Assembly (NCBI RefSeq): GCF_027942865.1 | Contig: NC_134526.1 | Location: forward strand, 9,828,284-9,892,283 | Length of the DNA: 64,000 bases | Reading direction: 5' to 3' | Source: Odontesthes bonariensis | Taxonomy: Eukaryota > Chordata > Actinopteri > Atheriniformes > Atherinopsidae | Part shown: piece by piece, positions 51,901 through 61,653 of the stretch | Numbering within the stretch: position 1 is the first letter of the stretch | Layout: the number at the start of each line of letters is the position of its first letter | Made by a program: the position numbers and the translations under genes | The notes under the pieces: generated by a model | The model's input: only the letters and a program-made list of their open reading frames with translations | Told to the model about the DNA's origin: nothing | Database searches by the model: none

Positions 51901-54900
51901 AAATGTGTATTATATTATTTACAAATGTGCACAAAGATTTGTGTTTAATTTTGGGTACATGCAAACACATGATCCAGTTAGTAAATTTTGGCTCTTTATG
52001 GACCTACAAATGTGCGCTGTGTTTAGGTGCTGGTTGAAAACTAGGCCATATGGGCTTTTCAAAAGTGTGCCCATTCAGTCCATACTCACTTCAGGGGATG
52101 AGTCACCAGCATGCCCTTTCTTGTCTGCGATGCTTCTGGCATTGTTGCTTTTTTTCCTGTGACTGGCTGCAGCAGAAACACTTATCATCACCTAGCAGTA
52201 ACTTTAAAAAAAACATGAATGTACATGTATGGAGTCTATAACCACATTTATTCAGAGAAAAACATCTAATCCACTTTGATAGAATACAATAATCCACTGA
52301 GAGCCCAAATGGCCCACTTTCTACCAGTAGCTAAAACACTGCATTCATTTGATCTGTTAGGGGCTAAGAGCTTGAAGAGTCTGAAACTCCACATGCGAAC
52401 GCAAACTAATCTGGCTGTGTTTTAGAAAGAGTTTTGGAATAAAATAATTTATTTGTCATAATTATTTTGTTCATTCATAAAGATTTTTTATATTTTTTTT
52501 ATAAATTTCTATGGGAGGAGATATGGAGGACAGGGATTTTTATGTATGGTTTTAGTTATTTTTTTTAAAGATGATTTGTGGTCTGTACATCCTTATTAGA
52601 AACAGTACTTTCCCCTGCTACTAATCATCCGTACTGCTTACATTTAAGAGTTGACAAATTACAGCATGGCGTTATAAACTGGAGCTGACAAAAACAAAAT
52701 TATGCTAAGTTTGCTCAAAGACGTCCTTGGGTTTCTTTGAGTCTAGTGCCACGATATTTCTTTTTGTTGTGAATTGATGCTTTTAAATAAAATGTATCCA
52801 TTAAACCTACCTTTCACATCAGAATCATATGTATGATAACGGCTTGACTTATTCAACATTTATCCGATGCATTTATCATCCTGTGCCCTAGTACGAGCAG
52901 AGAGGCGTTGTTTGTCGAGAGGCCGTGAACGACTGTGATATCCCAGAAACCTGCACTGGAGACTCCAGCCAGGTCAAACTTTTCTAACACTGGACAAACC
53001 TGTCAGTCCACGTTAAAGAGTATTGATCACATTATTTAATTTTCTGCTTTCACAGTGTTCTCATAATGTCCACAAGCTGGATGGCTACATATGTGATAAC
53101 AGCCAGGTAAGGCCTGATTTGTGCCATGTGTTCTCGTCTGCAGCCAACACTGTGGTATACTTGAGCAGCACTGTTTCACCTCCTTAGGGACGATGTTATG
53201 GTGGACGATGCAGGACTCGGGATGGACAGTGCAAGGGACTCTGGGGCTATAGTAAGTACAGATAGAGTACAACCCTCACTTCCAACAAGACATGCATGTT
53301 TTATATTAACTCTTGTCTGTTTTTCACTGATTTTCTTTTCCACCTAGACTCAGCAGACAGGTTTTGTTATGAGAAGTTGAACGCTGAGGGCACAGAGAAG
53401 GGGAACTGTGGTCGGGGTCCAGAAGGGCAAGGCTGGCTGCAGTGCAACAAGCCGTGAGTTGCATCAGTGCCCTGTACTGGTGATCTGAACTACTTTATCA
53501 TAACTCAATCACCAAAAAAAAATTTTTTTTTCATCTGTGTGAACACAACCAAGCTAGATGTACAGTATTTTCTTCTATCCACTTCCCTCAGGGATGTCTT
53601 ATGTGGTTTCCTGTTCTGTGCCAACATCACAATGAAGCCAAAGTTTGGCGATCTTCAAGGTGACGTGACCAGCTTCACCCTCTACCATCAGAACAAATAC
53701 CTGGACTGCAGGTAACCTTTTCACATCTGCTGCATTTAACAGAGCAGGAAGGTAGTTCATTTTCATTCAGTGTTGTAATTCTACCTCTCTACTCCAACTT
53801 GTCTGACTCATGTGGATCCTTCGCTCAGAGGTGGCCATGCTCTGCTCGAGGATGGCTCAGACCTGGGCTATGTGGAGGAAGGCACTCCCTGTGGTCCCAA
53901 CATGATGTGTTTGGAGAGACGCTGCCTCCCTGTGGCGGCATTCAACCTTAGCACGTGTCCAGGATCCAACTTTGGACGCATTTGCTCTGACCATGGGGTA
54001 AAAACATCTGCTGCTTACAATTTCAGAAAAAAAGTATTTAGAGGATATTTAAGTTAGTTCAGTTTTTAAATTTAATTATTTCATATCAGCTCAGCCAGAG
54101 CTTCTAACTTCATGTATTTATTTTGGTCATTTTCCTCTTTCATGATGAACTATGAATCTGATTAGATATAGAAATCTGTAATATTAGATGTATGGCTGAG
54201 TCATAACTAAATAAAATGTTATACTTAAATTAACCCACTTATGTGGACACATATATACTTGAACTAAAAGGCTGTGCTGAGTTTGGCACATTTAATCTGG
54301 GTAAGATACAAGCATCCAAAAAAAACAACTGACTAAACACAATATCCACCTGAAATTTGCTTTGTGACTATAGAGAAGACTTGCTTGGATGTACCGTATG
54401 TGTAGTTTTAAGGCAATACTGATTTTAATCTGGAAGAAACAGCGGCTCTGGACTGAAATAAAGAACGTGTGAACATTTTTAACAGAATTAGAATTCACCT
54501 GTGGGAGATTTAGCAAAGAAAAAACGTAAAAACACAATTTGACGATGTGCACATTTTTAGTAACATAGACTGATGAAATTCCTTCCAAATATTAATATTT
54601 TCTAATAATTCAACCTTTACACAAAAATGTCCTCTCTAAGGTGCAAGGTTTAAGGTGGCCAATCAAATATATGTCAGATGCGACCTTTTAAGAAGCAGGT
54701 TCTTATCGGCAAAGTCGTATTCGAGGAAATTATTTAATACGATGAAAAAAAATTGTTTCTTTTAGTTCTTTTTTCTTTGCCGTTTGTCCCACACGTGTCA
54801 CAGGGGACGTTTACAATTCACTGTCACTCACAAAATTATGTGATGAAGAATTATTTGAATAATTTATGAACAGTTGATTTCAAACTCTTGAAAATTCACT

Positions 54901-57616
54901 TGCAAAACAGTGTATTTAACCTCACTTTGGATGCCTGCAACCCACTTAAATCAAAATGTGCCTAAGAACTAAAGCAACATCCACGTAAACTGGCAGCATG
55001 TAGGTTTTCCCCACTGAACATCGCATCGTACCAAGATGATCCGTTTTACTCACGATACCCATCAGTCTTCTTAACGTTATGGCTGATCAATGTAAATACA
55101 AGATTTCTATGGTCTGCAAATACCACTACTTGCTGTGTACAGGAAGTGTTTAGCTCCTTCGTATCTCTCTTGCAGACATGCAGTAATGAGGTGAAGTGTA
55201 TCTGTGACAGGGACTACACAGGGAAGGACTGCAGTGTTTTTGATCCCATCCCTGAGCCTACAGTCCCAACGGGCCCAGAGAAGAAAGGTCCATAGAAGCT
55301 CTCAACCGGTCCACGTCTCTCTTTCTGTCTGCCTCTCATATTCCCCTCATAGTCTCAACTCATCTTCACTGCACTGTAGCTCCTTTATGGAATGGGGCCG
55401 ATTGTCGTTCCCGAGCACACAGTAGGACAGTTCACCTGAGTGTTGTGAGAGTGTGAGACCGCACAGTGTTGTCACTCCTGCTGAGTCTTGGTTTGGGTGT
55501 TGGAAGAGTAACGGTGTGTGTGTTGACACGTCTTTATTCATGAGAAAATGTGTCCACAGTGCATGTTAGTGAATGCGTGTGTGGTGGTTCTGCCATTTAA
55601 GTGTCTTCCTTGCTTTCTTGCAGTCTGCCAATGACACAGAGCAATTGAGCAGCTGCTCTTATAGAGCCAAAAAAGCCACCCTGAGCAGGAGGGTGTCCCG
55701 CTGAAAGGGCAGGAGAGGGGGAATGAAAACAAAGTAATACAACACGCTCTCCTTTGTTTCTTTTTGTAACTGTCGTCTCCCTGACCGCCCTTTGCTCAAC
55801 CGCCTGTTCTCCCATCTCCACCCCACGTGCTGGTTTTCCTCCTCCTCCCCTTCATCTTTCTGTCTCTGTCTGCAGGTACCTTACCATCTGCCTCTCTCTT
55901 TCTCTAGTTGATGTTGTTGATGTACGGTGTTGATGCGGTCTTCTGATGTGTGTTTTTTAGTGGTGTTGTTTTTGTTTCTGCCCTTCCTCTTCCTCCGCAC
56001 CCTTCCTCCTCCCCTCCTTCCTCTGCGCAGGTCCCAGTGGCACCAATATCATAATAGGGTCCATCGCAGGTGCTATTCTCCTGGCAGCTATAGTCCTAGG
56101 GGGAACAGGATGGGGATTTAAGTAAGAGTTCTGGCATGCTTTTGTGTATCTGTCTGCTTCTATCTAAAGGACCCCCTGTCCACCCCTCCCGCTATCACCC
56201 CCCCACTGAAATAGATGCAACTCATTGCTCAACCCTGGGGAGGGGAAAGTGAGAGTCAAGTCTGACGCGTGCTAATGCTTGAATGCTTTTGGCTTTAAAA
56301 TTAAACATCACGGCGGTCGTTTTATTTTTAAAATTTTAATCAAAGCTCCATCCTTCAACCTCCCCCTCCTTTCTCTTGCTAACCCAGCCTTTTGAAGTAA
56401 TGACAGGGCAGGACCGAGATATTTCTCTGCCAGGATCTACTGCACTGCAGCACTTCTCTCGGGTCTACTAGAACTAATCCGATTTATTCCACTGGTGCCA
56501 CATCTGGAAGTTCCCCATAGTTTCTTTTTTTTCCTGACTTATATGTTCAGAAAAACATATTTTTTCAGCGGCTTAACTTAAGCACTCTTTGCACATTATT
56601 GTTTTGTTTTTTTAACCTTTGCTGCTCCATTATCCTTTTTCCTCTTTAGGCATGATCCTAACCCTAAATGCCCCTGCTGAATTGTAATGTCTGTTCCATC
56701 TATGCATGCTTGCTATTGCTCACTCCTTAAAGTCAGGCCTAAAAGGACTGCTTTTACGAGTTATGAAAATTCACTGTTAGATATAAAGATACACTTGATC
56801 ACTTGTCACATGCAGTCAGTCCTTTTAGGGCCAGAGGTAAGTGTCTGTGCATGTGTGCATGAGCTGTGTGCAGTTTTTTTTTTTAATAGTGGTCAGATTT
56901 AGTGGTAGTTTCAGGTGTTGCATCCCTGCTGCATGTGAGATCACTAAAATCTGGTGAGAAATGATTACAGAAAGGACAGACAGATGAAAAATGGATCAAA
57001 TTAATTAGTTACTGTGTGATTAATCCTTTGTCCCAAAAATCTGACCGACAGCCCCACGCAAAATAATTTTCTTATTTCCTCCTAAAAAAAAAATAATAAT
57101 AATAATTTTTATGCTTTCTATAATGATCATTGGAATATTTTCCATTTTAATTGCTCAACTATACAGTAAATGCCTTTTTTGTCTTCTAATAATCTGTTAT
57201 AACAATGTGTGTTTTGACATTTTGTCTCCTCTCTTGGCGTGCGAATGGAATGCAGGAACATTCGAAGAGGAAGGTATAACCTTGTGAGACCAAAACCATG
57301 TGATGCTCTGTCCATTGAGCCAAATATCAAAGCATCCCAATGTCATCTCATCTCTTTCCAAATTCCTTCAGCTTCCCCTCAAAGATCACGCATTCCTTCT
57401 AGTGTTGTTTTTAGCTTGATCCATCTGCTCCTCAAGTTTAAATGCTTTTATCTTTTTTTTTAATTTTTTATAAAAGCAGCTTGCACCCATGTTCCCAATC
57501 CCATTGAAACTAATTGATTAATAAGATTAATTACTGTAAAAAAAGAATGTTTTTTTTCATGCCAGTAATCATCTGTTGTCTGCTTTCACTTCCATTTCAG
57601 ATCTGGAGGAGGATAA
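36683..57616 (+). CDS. adam11: ADAM11-type catalytically inactive ADAM, complete (26 exons)
   Basis: Exons: 36683-36743, 37395-37579, 40409-40485, 40829-40895, 42489-42571, 42680-42743, 42859-42919, 44890-45071, 46799-46870, 47030-47196, 47317-47401, 49141-49231, 49699-49750, 50185-50284, 51277-51348, 51475-51567, 52892-52972, 53056-53106, 53188-53251, 53348-53453, 53592-53711, 53829-53997, 55176-55287, 56031-56121, 57256-57273, 57601-57616. They total 2340 bases, 779 aa plus stop, with every phase joining; human ADAM11 is about 769. Modules in order: signal peptide, prodomain with RSKR at 233-236, inactive metalloprotease domain, disintegrin from about 450, Cys-rich, EGF-like, and a transmembrane helix at about 745-768. 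The tail after the helix is short (KNIRRGRSGGG), which points to ADAM11 rather than ADAM22 or ADAM23, whose tails I recall as longer. ADAM11/22/23 are neuronal surface proteins that bind LGI ligands; they do not cleave. The start ATG opens a hydrophobic leader ([14 protein letters not shown]). Confidence 0.95.
43241..44311 (-). mobile_element. Tc1-like DNA transposon copy C in adam11 intron 7
   Basis: Same family as copy A, in reverse. One end near 43252 has TTCCAAGAAAATTTGGACAC; the other, near 44286, has TTTTTTGGAATTGGGGTTGG. These are decayed inverted terminal repeats about 1.05 kb apart. Between them, on the minus strand, are transposase remnants. The plus strand shows complements such as CTGCTCAACAGTTCTGGATC and TCTTTGGATGATATTATG, with an internal deletion of roughly a third of the element between about 43730 and 43770. 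Frames are broken. Confidence 0.75.
44890..50284 (+). other. adam11: adam11 exons 8-14: furin site and degenerate metalloprotease domain
   Basis: Exon 8 carries an acidic stretch, the RSKR convertase site and [12 protein letters not shown], the start of the protease fold. Exon 12 holds the position of the zinc-binding helix, which reads [13 protein letters not shown] (about residues 380-392) instead of HE.GHNLGM.HD. All three zinc histidines and the catalytic glutamate are replaced (Q, S, Q, W). The Cys framework ([16 protein letters not shown] and FSRCSVDEY) and the downstream [10 protein letters not shown] are kept, so the fold is preserved without activity, as in other ADAM11/22/23 proteins. 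Confidence 0.92.
45225..45830 (+). mobile_element. Second Tc1-type transposon family, internally deleted copy in adam11 intron 8
   Basis: A short open frame begins [20 protein letters not shown] then [16 protein letters not shown], the N-terminal helix-turn-helix of a Tc1-like transposase. [20 protein letters not shown] and [14 protein letters not shown] follow. After a frameshift there are remnants of the catalytic region ([19 protein letters not shown], then [16 protein letters not shown]). The N-terminus is joined directly to a middle part, so much is missing and it is inactive. The family differs from copies A-D. Confidence 0.75.
50304..51191 (-). mobile_element. PIF/Harbinger-type DNA element with perfect 36-bp terminal inverted repeats
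   Basis: The ends 50304-50339 and 51156-51191 are exact inverted repeats beginning GTGCCGTTTACACATACCCG. Sub-terminal A/T-rich AACGGAG motifs repeat inside the right end. The minus strand encodes a 194-codon frame (51035-50451). Its middle, [20 protein letters not shown] then [20 protein letters not shown], matches the N-terminal part of HARBI1-like transposases. It lacks the DDE catalytic region and ends out of register, so this is a non-autonomous, internally deleted copy. No matching 3-bp target duplication is evident (GAT on the left, CTA on the right). It sits only 19 bases after the exon 14 boundary of adam11. Confidence 0.8.
51277..52972 (+). other. adam11: adam11 exons 15-17: disintegrin domain
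   Basis: Residues from about 450: [40 protein letters not shown], then [19 protein letters not shown]. The Cys pattern is complete. The donor of exon 15 could be used at 51346 or 51349; the GTG|GTAAGC choice keeps the family length (CGSQVECARSGG). The donor of exon 17 (GTCAAA) is weak. Confidence 0.88.
53056..55287 (+). other. adam11: adam11 exons 18-23: Cys-rich and EGF-like modules
   Basis: Key blocks are [81 protein letters not shown] and [14 protein letters not shown]. The EGF-like module follows ([25 protein letters not shown]). Exon 23 ends at an unusual GTCCAT donor, discussed under findings. Confidence 0.88.
56031..57616 (+). other. adam11: adam11 exons 24-26: transmembrane helix and short tail
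   Basis: Exon 24 encodes [16 protein letters not shown], then [14 protein letters not shown], a clear single-pass helix. Exons 25 (18 bases) and 26 (16 coding bases) add KNIRRGRSGGG and TAA. Micro-exon 25 is accepted because both splice sites are good and the phases fit. The human short tail, as I recall it, is nearly the same. Confidence 0.88.
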
Positions 57617-59310
57617 GATCTCTGTCCGTATTACTGTCTGTGTCCTGTCCACTTTTGTCTTCCTCCTCTCACTGTGTCGTTTCCACATTGAAGAAGAGGG
57701 GTTAAAAAAAAAAAAAAAAAAGGTCTTCCATTTCAGTCCCAAAATATCTCCAAACCTCTTCAGATTGTTTCCTCCACTCTCACGTGTGCTCCTTCCACCC
57801 TGGAGCTTGTGGAGCTTCCCTCATCGTAGTTCTCTCATGTGGCTGCAGCCAGCGGACCGCTGAGGATTGTGTCCTCCCGTCTCGACACTCCGATAAAGAA
57901 CATATCAACAGTGGACCAATTTGATAAGAGACTTGTCTTTCCAATGCCTGCCTGCACACAAACTAGACCTGCCACTAAATGAGCCCACAGATTAATGCTG
58001 GACTAGCACACAGACCGAGATTGTGTTCCAGGAGCTGAGTTGTCCTCTTAAAGGAGGGAGACCTGAGGCGCAGTTCCTCCAAGGCCGGACCTTGACTAGG
58101 TGCATCTTAAAATGGACAGTAATCTGTTCTAATCTACAAGTGTTGGCAACAAGGAAATGTGAAAAATTAAGAGATTCTGTAAGGATGTTTTCCAAAGAAA
58201 GACTGAGGAAGGACTGATGAGCATAGATGCCATTTGTTTTTAACTTGAGGTGTCCTAACCCCCCTCCCCTAAACAAGTTTTCAGGTATAAAAAAGGGAAG
58301 CTAGGTGTTGTGGTTTTGGGATCATTTTAAATAACACTGAACTATGAAGCAGCAGAGACCGTAACTTAGTGTTTTAAACGTCAGATTGACCAACATACAT
58401 TCCACTTTACCCGTCTGTGCGTTCTCACCACTTCCAAAGTTAGTAGGTTTACTCTGTATGTCTGTTCAAGAGTGAATGTATGGGTGAAAGAGATTTTCTA
58501 AGAAAGGAAGAATGTATGTGCGCTTACATTAACGTCAGGGGCAGTCGTGTCCACCTACACTTTAACACTCCTATCACAGGTAGATAGGCAGGTTTTTACC
58601 TCTAGAGGATCATCTCCTTTTACAACTTGTTGTTCGCTGCAGCCATGATTCCATAAAAGGCAGCACATTCAAATCAATTTTTATGTCATGTGTCTAAAGA
58701 AAAGGAGCACTTGCCCAGTGTATGCACACCTGTTTGTAAATAATGTGCAAAATATAATGAATGTTAAATGCAATGTATGAAAATGTATTGAAAGCTATGT
58801 TAGAATAATTAGTTTTATCTGTTTCTGCAAACATTTAGCTCTCCGTATCTTGACACAACCTGCATCTGCAAATCTCCCCTGAAGACAGCACCCTCCGTGC
58901 ATCTTTTAATGTTGCAAAACAGCTGACCTAGCCATCCTCTCTCACTGAAATTAAATCTTTTGTACATTTGTTGACAGCCCTGGGCCCTGAGTGACCGTCT
59001 CGGCACCGAAACTTTATATTGATCCTCGCTGTAAATGAGATTAAACAGATCTGGTTTGGGGTCCAAGAGGAAGCTTGTGTGATACTGTAAGATTGTATGA
59101 GGTCAGTTTGTTTGAGCTTTGCACTGTGGCAGATGCATTATTGTTATGATTACAATATGTACAGAGCGGGTATCAAATACAATCGGGAACAAAAAACGTG
59201 TGATGCATTATTCCCCATATTTTTCAACACCATCTTTTTGAAGTGAAGCAATGCAAAAGAATTAACTGGATGGATTGAAGTAAAGGAAAAATAAAACATT
59301 AAAACATGAA
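57617..59310 (+). other. adam11: adam11 3' UTR, poly(A) signal AATAAA at 59290-59295
   Basis: About 1.7 kb follows the stop codon without another gene. AATAAA at 59290-59295 is a plausible end, just before a Tc1-like copy begins. A homopurine A run lies at about 57703-57721. An earlier poly(A) site cannot be excluded. Confidence 0.5.
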
Positions 59311-60208
59311 ACCACCACCCCGATTCTCAAATCTCACTGCCCGTCCTTGGTGGAATTGAATGGTTAGACTAATAAATACATTTTTTGGGGTTTGGTAATC
59401 ATTAAACACGAGGTTTACTTGAACATAGAACGAGAACAACATATCAAATGTTGAAAAAGGGGAGTTTGGGATTTTTTTGGTGCTTATTTTTAATTTGATG
59501 GCAGCAACACGTTGCAAAAACATTGGGACACGTGAAACCAATTCCTGAAAAAGTTGTGTCATACAAGAAAAAAAAAACAAATACCATAGGTCTGTAATGT
59601 GTTTGGGTACAAAGAAAGAGAGTCCAAATCCCTTCAAAGCACAGATGAGGAGACAAGTAAATAATTAGATATTTTTCAAATTACGCTTCTCAAAGTAAAA
59701 TTGCGGCAAATTTGGAGATTACATCATATATCATATACTTTTTCAGATTCAGAGAATCTAACAACACCGAACGGTTACATTCAGGTCCTGAAGCAGGCTT
59801 TTACAAACAGCGTTTAATTCTTTGGAGGCAATAACCGTATGGACTCAGAAACACTTCTTAAAACCATCATTCAACACAGTTTGTCACTGAATCCACAAAC
59901 GAAAGTTAAAGCTCTTCTTTGTCAAGATAAAACAGATATGAATAAGATCCAGAAACACTGTTGTTTCCTGTGGGGCCAAGCTCGTTTAAGGTGGACTGAA
60001 GTCGAGTCATAAACTGGAAAATCATCGACCCTGCATCCTTCTGTAATAGTATGCAAGTCCATTGGTACAATATATCTGCTGCCATTCTTTTTCAAGGAAG
60101 GCCTGTTTCAACAAGATGATCCCAAACCGCATTCTGCACATATCTGAGCAACATAACTCCAAAACAAAAGAGCAATAAATGCTAAACTGACCTGCCGACA
60201 GTCCAGCT

Positions 60209-60434
60209 CAGGGGTGTCAAACTGATCCATGAAAGGGCCGGCGTGGCTGCAGGTTATTGTTCCAACCCTGCAGCATCACAGCTGATTTTTTTCATGCAAT
60301 CAACTGAAATGTTTAAGACCTTCAGTGCAGACTGTTCAGTTGATTGAATGAAACAAGTCAGCTGTGCTGCTGCAGGGTTGGAACAAAAACCTGCAGCCAC
60401 ACCGGCCCTTTCATGGTTCAGTTTAACACCCATG
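60209..60434. mobile_element. Fold-back hAT-type MITE inside Tc1-like copy D
   Basis: The two halves are near-perfect inverted repeats: the left begins CAGGGGTGTCAAACTGATCC, the right ends CAGTTTAACACCCATG. Inside, both halves carry GGCTGCAGGTT.TTGTTCCAACC on opposite strands, so the single strand would form a long hairpin. CAGGGGTG-type termini suggest the hAT superfamily. Flanks GTCCAGCT and CTCGAGCT match at 6 of 8 positions, a worn target duplication within the Tc1-like sequence. Confidence 0.75.
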
Positions 60435-60469
60435 ACTCGAGCTCTTTCACCCAATTCCAATATTTAGAG

Positions 60470-60693
60470 CGGGGATCTCATACTCCGGAGCTCGAGGGCC
60501 ACTGTCCTGCAGGTTTTAGATGATTCCCTGCCCCAACACATCTGATTCAGATCGATGCCTCGTTAGCTGGTTTGTGCAGAATTTAACAATCTTTTGAAGA
60601 GATCCATTTAATCTAAATCAGGTGTGTTGGAGCAGGGAAACATCTAAAACCTGCAGGAGAGCGGCTCTCGAGGACCGGAGTTTGAGAGCCCCG
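60470..60693. mobile_element. hAT-type MITE with perfect 8-bp target duplication, inside Tc1-like copy D
   Basis: Terminal inverted repeats CGGGGATCTCATACTCCGG and CCGGAGTTTGAGAGCCCCG bound a 224-bp element. Internal inverted blocks (CTGCAGGTTTTAGATG and its complement) add further symmetry. The eight bases ATTTAGAG flank both sides exactly (60462-60469 and 60694-60701), the signature of hAT insertion. No coding capacity. Confidence 0.9.
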
Positions 60694-60960
60694 ATTTAGA
60701 GCATTATAACAGGACAAATAACTTGAACAAAGCAGCCTCAAACTGTTGAGCAGCTAAAATACACACAAAAAAACATTTTTCCCAAACTGTGGGAATCTGT
60801 CCTCTCAATTCCAAATAGAAGAAAAAGTGATGAAGTCTTAACATGTTCCTGCTTCAACTATAGCTGCTGGCATCAAATTCAAAATTAGCATGTACTTAAG
60901 AAATAAATGTTTCAACACCGTTTTCTTTATACTTTCAATAAAACAGGGGGTTTTGGGAGA

Positions 60961-61653
60961 TAGGAGATATTTTTTCGGAAATCAGTTGTATTTAACCACC
61001 AGTGGTACCACAACGCCTGCATTATCAGTATACCCTCAGGCTCAGATTACCCTTGCACCAAATGCTTTCTGCTCATTTGAATAATTGACAGTTTTTTTTA
61101 CAATGTTCCACATTATTAAATGGAAATCATTTATTTTCTTGTCTTTGAGGCCCTGTTTTGGTTTACCATCATTAATAACGGTTAATGGATTTTTCAAAGT
61201 ACTATTGTGATTCATTTTTAAATGAATTTTTTGTTGTTGCATGTCCGACCGATTTCTCATCAAGGAGGTGAAACAAGAAAAATTATATTAAAATATCATT
61301 TTAATTAGAATGACTGCATGAGGAAAGCTACATGTCACCTTCCTTATGCCACAGCACATAGGCATTCAGCTTTCATTAAATAACAAATGTTAGTATAACT
61401 GTAGAATAGTCATTTGCATTTTTTTTTTTTTTTAAAAAAGGCTGATGGCAGCCCAAGACTGAATATGTCAATCCCTAAATTTGATCAACATGATGGATAC
61501 TGCGGGGTGAAAGAGAAAAGGGATGAGGGTTTTTTTCTGCTAAACACAGTTGGGAATGCGGACGTCTGTTTGTGGAAAGGTCTTTGGCATGATGTCACAA
61601 GAGGTAAGGCAGAGTTGGAAGAAGAAGCTTTCGGCTCATGGATGAGACAGACG
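60961..61653. other. 3' flank of the right-edge gene; no other gene seen
   Basis: AT-rich with a T16 run at about 61419-61434. A minus-strand AATAAA (plus TTTATT near 61130) could be the poly(A) signal of the right-edge gene, about 520 bases after its stop, but this is uncertain. Confidence 0.35.

Larger units (their letters stand above)
59310..60960 (+). mobile_element. Tc1-like DNA transposon copy D, interrupted by two MITEs
   Basis: The left end carries CCCCGATTCTCAAATCTC, a decayed terminal repeat. Family leader sequence follows (ACATATCAAATGTTGAAA, GATGGCAGCAACACGTTGCA). Then come transposase remnants (CAGATTCAGAGAATCTAACA, GGGGCCAAGCTCGTTTAAGG, CTGTTTCAACAAGATGATCC). The element resumes after the insertions (CTCAAACTGTTGAGCAGCTA). 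It ends with CTGCTGGCATCAAATTCAAA and a degraded tail near 60960. Plus orientation; many frameshifts and stops, inactive. Confidence 0.72.
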
